DNA of 64,000 nucleotides from Limnoperna fortunei (taxonomy: Eukaryota > Mollusca > Bivalvia > Mytilida > Modiolidae). Numbering within the stretch: the first letter of the stretch is position 1; each line of letters starts with the position of its first letter. The DNA is taken from assembly GCA_944474755.1 (NCBI GenBank), contig OX104112.1:15712273-15776272 (forward strand), written 5' to 3'. Positions 58,977-64,000 of this stretch are shown here, one piece after another. The notes under the pieces were generated by a model. It saw only the letters and a list, made by a program, of their open reading frames with translations. It was not told the origin of the DNA and ran no database searches. Made by a program: the position numbers and the translations under genes.

Positions 58977-59220
58977 GATGGTTGACTGATAATGGTTATG
59001 ATGACAATTTAGAAACACTGGACAACTATGTTTTAAATGTCGGACTATGACATAGAAACGTTAAGTCATTACAAAGCTACATTACTGGTCCTTCGGAGAC
59101 AAAAAGGCGTGGTCTGTCAACCACTATACAATGGGTTGATACTACAAGAAACTCCGAGTCCGTGTCCGAGTCTGATGAACAACCCGTTTCTCAACCCCAT
59201 CCTATACTTCTTTATTAAGA
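58977..59220 (+). other. Coding-like fragment, unassigned
   Basis: After an acceptor-like ATATTTTTAG the plus strand reads WLTDNGYDDNLETLDNYVLN. After a stop the same frame continues HRNVKSLQSYITGPSETKRR, GLSTTIQWVDTT and SESDEQPVSQ to a stop near 59217. An acidic, Ser-rich reading is unusual for AT-rich noise. It may be a broken exon or a retroelement piece; family unknown. Confidence 0.25.
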
Positions 59221-59224
59221 AACC

Positions 59225-62160
59225 TATTTATCTTACATAAATGTGTTCACAGATTTTAGAAGGAACATTTATGATTTATCAAATAAATAATGATTAGACT
59301 AATACTTACTTCCACGTTAGTTCAACGCCAGGATAATTTCCACAGCCGTGTATTTTGTGTAAATGTAATGAGATGTTTAAATCATTTGTTGTATTTGTAA
59401 TCAATAATTTTCTTTGTTGACAAATGCTATTAAAGTTGATACTCACTAAGAGATTACTACCACCACCTGACCAATGACATAAAAGAGAATTAAATTACAA
59501 GATGTAAAGTAAACAAATAAGAAAATACAAGTACTTAAGTACGCATAGTATAGAGCAATGCCCGTATACATTTTAATGTTAAGAGTCAATAAAACTAATT
59601 ATCTTATTAAACATATACACATACATTACATATAACACTATACACTACAAATAACAATTTGTTTAGTATATACACTTCACCACTTCTAGTACTTTAACAT
59701 GCTTTACAAACCCGAAATTATTTTGAGGTTTACAGACAAAGAATTGTCGCTTATAAATTTGCATTTCCACAATTGATAAACCGAAAGTAGATGTTACTAA
59801 AAGCTTAAAAAATCCAAAATAAATAAGAATAGTTGACAACATTGCAAAAAATAAAAAGAGAAGAAAACTAAAATTGAGATTAAACACAGAATTGCTAAAG
59901 ATGTGGTCTAAAATGTAACTTAAATGTTGTTGGGAAAGAAATTAAAATGTACACATTCCTTATACAGCATGTATCACCAATTATACAAACATTCATTCAA
60001 AAGCATCTAATGATTTTCAGCAAGCTTTCTCAAATGCCCAAGACACAGTCTTTAATATTAGCACTTCGCTTGTTTACTGCCTTTCGAATAAATGTATATA
60101 AATGTATTGACTATTAAAGTTTTAAATGCACATGATATTGTTTAATGCTTAATATAGTTGTTTTAAATAATCAAAAGAATCTTAAAAAATTATTATTGTT
60201 GCGATCCATCACAGGACAGGAGCTATTTTTGAAAATGTGAACACCATTGGATCAGTAATTTAGACTTCCACGAAGACAGTATGAAATTTTGATAGGTGTT
60301 CTGTTTTGCATATTTTTTATCAATAAAATACATTATTATTTTTCTTATTATTTTTTGCAGCGAATCCATTATTTCCAGTTATATTTACGATATAAGACGA
60401 AGACCAGCTGAGTTGCGATATTCGCCTAAAATATATTGAATATACACTGTATTGCTGGTTGAAAGTCAAATATAATGCAACCGTTCTGTGTAATTTTGTT
60501 TGTCTAATAAATGTATTGACATAGTGTCTCTTAATAGTTTTTGTTCACACAAAATATATGATTCAAAAACACAAAAAATTTATTAAGGTTACAAATTATG
60601 CATAGTTATAAACTTTCTGCTATAAAAGGTAATGTTAGTTCAGTAACTGGCTTACTTCATATATTTTGAAAAATATTGCAGTGAAGAAATAAGATTTAGA
60701 GGTGAACAGTGTGTGTACCCATTTAGATATTTACTGGTTTCTGTTTCTGTTAGACATACAAATTTAAGATGTTATATAGTATGGTTACTTTAATAGTTGG
60801 AAGTCTTTTATAATATATGAGAATTAATTGTAAAAATTATTTTTTTCATTTGTGATTGAATTCAGAGTGGGTTGGATATGCTTACAGTGTATGTACACAT
60901 TGTTATGTCTTCTTAAAATGTACGTATGATTGTGAATACTATACTATTGACATTAGTTCCACCAATTAATCCTAATCAACATGATTGATAACAATTGTGA
61001 TTTGACATGTGATTTATGAACATGCAAGAAAACTAAAAACATCAAAATACAATTATAATAAAATTGTTACATATGTATTAATGAAAAAATAATAAAGGTT
61101 TGTCAACGATAACAATCACCCTGAAGAAATACAATTTCAATGAAATATTTATGTTATGAAATGACACAACAAAACAGCTGGACTAAACCATTACTAAAAG
61201 TACTAGGACATAAATCCATAATAATCATAATTACAAAAACACATCAGATAAGTTACTTAAAGAAGCATAATGCAAAATAAAGTTAAGAAAGTTCTTTTAC
61301 TTGCCTTATAAGGCCGACACTATAATGTAATAATTTGACTAAAAATGTCAGCGACCCTATGATCGTATTACATCTGGCATCTGTGTCTAAACTAACGGCT
61401 AAATTAAAACATTTTTAAGGAAATTGTATTTTTGTACACATATATACATAATCAAGGTGCAGATAAACGAAGAAGAACTAATAATCACAACTATATAGTA
61501 ATTCTTTTTATTTAAAAATGAAATTGATTTACTACAGTTCGAAGTACAAATTATAAGGTATATGCAACTATGCATTAGGGACCACAAATATATTTAAATG
61601 CTCTTCTTTAATATTTTTAAGATTGAGTAAATTTAACAGAATATATAACAAAAGAAGTGTCTCGATACCCTACTTAGTTCATCAGTACATTCAATGTACA
61701 TAGTCAAATAACATAATTAGTGTGTTAGCAATACAATTTAGTAATATTCATTAAACAGTAATGGCATAAAGTTATGCAATTCGACGCTCAATAAAATAAT
61801 TCGCAATATGCATCCAATAACCTATACTTTAATATGTCTGTGTATCTAAAAGATTAGATTTGTGATGTCATATTCAGACATTTCCAGGTAACTCAACAAA
61901 ATAAACTATAGGTATGAAATATATTAAATGCGCAGATATGCAGGTATATGTTATCTGTCTTTTAAAATTTGGCAACAGTAACCATTAGAAAGTATATTGT
62001 ATAATTTGACTGTTTGACTGTTATTTGTTAGTTATTGACAATAATATAAACTAAAGACATTTCGTTATCTGGGAGCATGGTTATATTTTACACACGAAAT
62101 AAATTACTCTGATCAAGTTTTTAACAATTATAACAAAACTAATATCTCTAAGACGAAGCT
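59225..62160. other. Gene-free AT-rich interval
   Basis: Nearly 3 kb in which I see no exon, RNA gene or named repeat; it probably contains the 3' untranslated region of the receptor near its right end, but no clear AATAAA on the minus strand fixes the transcript end. Confidence 0.45.
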
Positions 62161-62165
62161 GAACG

Positions 62166-63173
62166 TTATATTTCATTGAAACATCGGAATATTTTACAAC
62201 ATCCTTTGCCTAATGCATTTCGTAATTTCTTACCCATTATAATGTATACAATAAAATTGAGGCAGTACCCAATCATCCAGCTGAAACTTAGAAAATTTAG
62301 GATCGATAAATAGAAACTGTTTTTGTCGTAAAAGAAAACTGACGTATGAGAATGAACGATAATTATCATAAAGTGAACTGATAACCGATAAATCATTATT
62401 CCTTCAGATAAAATAAAAATTACAGAAATGAGAATCACAATGACTGCAGACCTGCGATTCAAATTCAGTGCGGAGCTAGATTCATTCAGCAGTAGGTTTT
62501 TCCTTAGACAAGTCAGTTTACAAGATAAGATGACCGTAGAAACAATAATAACAGTGACAGATACAACGTAGGAAATGCACGTGGTTAATACTACCCATCT
62601 AAAGTAATTCGTATCTAATTCAGATAAATAACATTTACCACATCTCACTTTCAAATGGTGGGAAAATATTGCACATCCGGTAAAATAAAGACAAATGACA
62701 ACTCCAAAAATAAAACCTGATATCACAACGCATACTTTGTTGTTTATATGAGTTTTACTCCATAATGGAAACAACACAGCTACTGCTTTCTGTGCTGATA
62801 GAAAAGCTGTCATATAAACTGACGCTAAATGGAAATCATCATTCGCAAACTTTAAAAAAGGGATAATATTACAAAAGGGGTAATTTAAATACCAGATGTT
62901 GTTCATTATCTCATTGCTAAAAACGATATACCCAATAAATTCCAAGATGGATGTTATAACAGCTGAGATAGTGTCCGATATTGCCAGTGAACTAAGTAAT
63001 ATAGTGACTGGTGATCTATTCTTCTTCTGTAAAAATATCCAAACAATTATCACATTTACAATTGCAATCTGAACAGACAAGCCGATGTTGATGTATACTA
63101 TGTATGCATCTGGTATGAAGAAGCCCAAAGAGCCTTTGATGCTGTCATTTTCATTCCTGTTTTGTAAGGACAC
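62166..63173 (-). CDS. Class A-like orphan G-protein-coupled receptor, main exon
   Basis: 335 codons are open to TAA at 62166. The first codon is GTG, directly preceded by the acceptor TCTCTTTCAG (63174-63183), and no in-frame ATG precedes TM1, so a 5' exon supplies the start. Seven hydrophobic segments lie at about 25-47, 57-80, 112-135, 148-168, 193-218, 243-265 and 288-312. Class A marks: Asn40 in TM1, LAISD (63-67) in TM2, Trp94 and Cys101 before TM3 with Cys178/181 in loop 2, Pro136 after TM3. Departures: QKA (128-130) replaces DRY, FILSEG replaces the CWxP of TM6, and NFIVY (306-310) replaces NPxxY. Cys325/326 could be palmitoylated. It acts at the plasma membrane; ligand unknown. Molluscs have many such diverged receptors, possibly peptide or chemosensory. 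Confidence 0.85.
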   Translation of the reverse strand: MSLQNRNENDSIKGSLGFFIPDAYIVYINIGLSVQIAIVNVIIVWIFLQKKNRSPVTILLSSLAISDTISAVITSILEFIGYIVFSNEIMNNIWYLNYPFCNIIPFLKFANDDFHLASVYMTAFLSAQKAVAVLFPLWSKTHINNKVCVVISGFIFGVVICLYFTGCAIFSHHLKVRCGKCYLSELDTNYFRWVVLTTCISYVVSVTVIIVSTVILSCKLTCLRKNLLLNESSSALNLNRRSAVIVILISVIFILSEGIMIYRLSVHFMIIIVHSHTSVFFYDKNSFYLSILNFLSFSWMIGYCLNFIVYIIMGKKLRNALGKGCCKIFRCFNEI

Positions 63174-63183
63174 CTGAAAGAGA
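63174..63183 (-). promoter_or_regulatory. Splice acceptor of the receptor exon
   Basis: Minus-strand TCTCTTTCAG, with a pyrimidine run before CAG, defines the 5' edge of the exon. The donor exon was not located within the remaining 800 bases. Confidence 0.7.
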
Positions 63184-63333
63184 GAAAATTAAGTTGCATA
63201 GTGCTACAACTATAAAATTCGAACATAAGTCGTTTTCAATGCATTTTTGTTCTGCGAGCATGAATAACACTGTGATATTTGGAGACACCTGAATGATAAA
63301 ACCCAACAGTTTACCAACTCACAAGCAAGTAGA

Positions 63334-63395
63334 TCGCCTGAATATAGCTGAAATATTGCTGCTCGGGCGTTAAACACCATTATTTAATCAATCAA
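63334..63395 (+). mobile_element. SINE 3' tail with perfect 15-bp target duplication
   Basis: TCGCCTGAATATAGCTGAAA then TATTGCTG, GGGCGTTAAACACC and an (AATC) tail. TCACAAGCAAGTAGA flanks both sides exactly (63319-63333 and 63396-63410). The tail is AATC-rich rather than CAAA-rich and the body is a variant, so this is a different, younger subfamily, inserted in the 5' region of the receptor gene. Confidence 0.88.
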
Positions 63396-63422
63396 TCACA
63401 AGCAAGTAGAATAGATATCATA

Positions 63423-64000
63423 TTGATTGGAAAAGAATTTCTTTGCAGGGTAAACAGTTCAAAAATAAAACCTTCCTTAATAGGATATACAGACCATCAG
63501 GGAATATTTTGTAATTTTCAGAGGGGAGTCGCAGAAAGGGAAATGGATATTGGAAAATTAATAACTCTATTCTACAAGACGAAAAATATCAAAATTTATT
63601 CAATCGTTTGCTCGACAAATTTTATATTAAATTTAGTAATAATGGATTAGATTGTCGTTTGTTATGGGACACTCTTAAAATAGAAATAAAAGAGGCAACT
63701 ATAGGCTATTGTAGAGCTAAGTCTAAAGTTAAAAAGGAGTTAACACAAAAAACAGAAATAAAGTTAGAAGAAAAAATGAAACTTAGGGATACTTCAGATA
63801 GAAATTCTAACATTCTTTATCGGGAGATCGACAATTTAACGTCTCAATTAGAAGATCTGTATATGCAAAAAGCACGTGGGGCACAAACTAGGGCGAGAGA
63901 AAAGTGGGTCGAATTAGTTGAGACAAATAATGCATACTTTTTGGGAGTTTAAAGCAAAGACAAGAAAAAAAAATCGATAAATAAATTGGTAAATGAAAAC
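63423..64000 (+). pseudogene. LINE: end of AP endonuclease and linker to RT, continues past the window
   Basis: Blocks: KIKPSLIGYTDHQGIF (end of an apurinic-type endonuclease, matching the SDHxxI motif as TDHQGI), WKINNSILQD out of frame, LLWDTLKIEIKEATIGYCRA, a charged linker KSKVKKELTQKTEIKLEEKM, EIDNLTSQLEDLYMQKARGA and TRAREKWVELVETNNAYFLG, then INKLVNEN. The order (endonuclease, charged coiled linker, AR-KW...YFLG before RT) is that of L1/Tx1-like elements. At least two frame changes exist (about 63535 and 63950). The RT itself would lie beyond 64000. Confidence 0.75.

Overview
The window reads as AT-rich, intron-bearing animal DNA, most probably from a bivalve mollusc. The grounds are: a secreted C1q-domain protein of the kind greatly expanded in bivalves; an intron-split rhodopsin-type receptor; a decayed NHL/TRIM-like propeller gene of a type common in molluscs; and many tRNA-derived SINEs ending in a 3' domain (consensus around ATAGCTGAAAAATTGCTG then GCGTTAAAC and a CAAA-rich tail) that I associate with molluscan genomes. 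I cannot name the species from sequence alone. There is no operon structure, ribosomal RNA, CRISPR array or prokaryotic signal.

Only two host genes look intact. A two-exon C1q gene lies on the minus strand (6079-7309), with a signal peptide, coiled coil and C1q domain, a clean splice junction and a poly(A) signal. The main exon of a seven-transmembrane receptor lies on the minus strand (62166-63173); its first codon sits directly after a splice acceptor, so a further 5' exon must exist. A broken NHL/TRIM-like gene occupies 440-1035.

Layout. 0-6 kb: propeller pseudogene, a retroelement RT tail, and a LINE reverse transcriptase split by a 2.9-kb terminal-inverted-repeat element that itself holds SINEs and a foldback. 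6-7.6 kb: C1q gene with a duplicated 5' flank. 8.4-9.7 kb: TA microsatellite beside a dead Tc1-like transposon. 10-19 kb: mostly gene-free AT-rich DNA with SINE pieces, tandem repeats and a 63-bp-arm foldback. 19.3-22.2 kb: a decayed Penelope-like element. 22-35 kb: gene-free, dotted with SINEs and tandem repeats. 35.3-41.7 kb: a tandem duplication (period about 3.4 kb), each copy holding a new repeat (here repeat X), a 32-bp minisatellite and a LINE 3' end. 42.6-44.7 kb: two LINE fragments and two SINEs. 46.5-48.2 kb: a second, 5'-truncated Penelope-like element. 48.9-50.6 kb: an inverted third copy of repeat X split by a full-length SINE. 53.3-55.9 kb: a LINE sitting inside a 36-bp minisatellite. 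56-62 kb: largely gene-free. 63.3-64 kb: a SINE tail with perfect target-site duplication and a LINE running off the window.

The genes here do not form a pathway. The interest lies in the order of nested insertions, in repeat X (a candidate undescribed terminal-inverted-repeat element carrying a conserved short reading frame), and in a tRNA-like module that flanks both Penelope-like elements in opposite orientation. I found no convincing undescribed host system.
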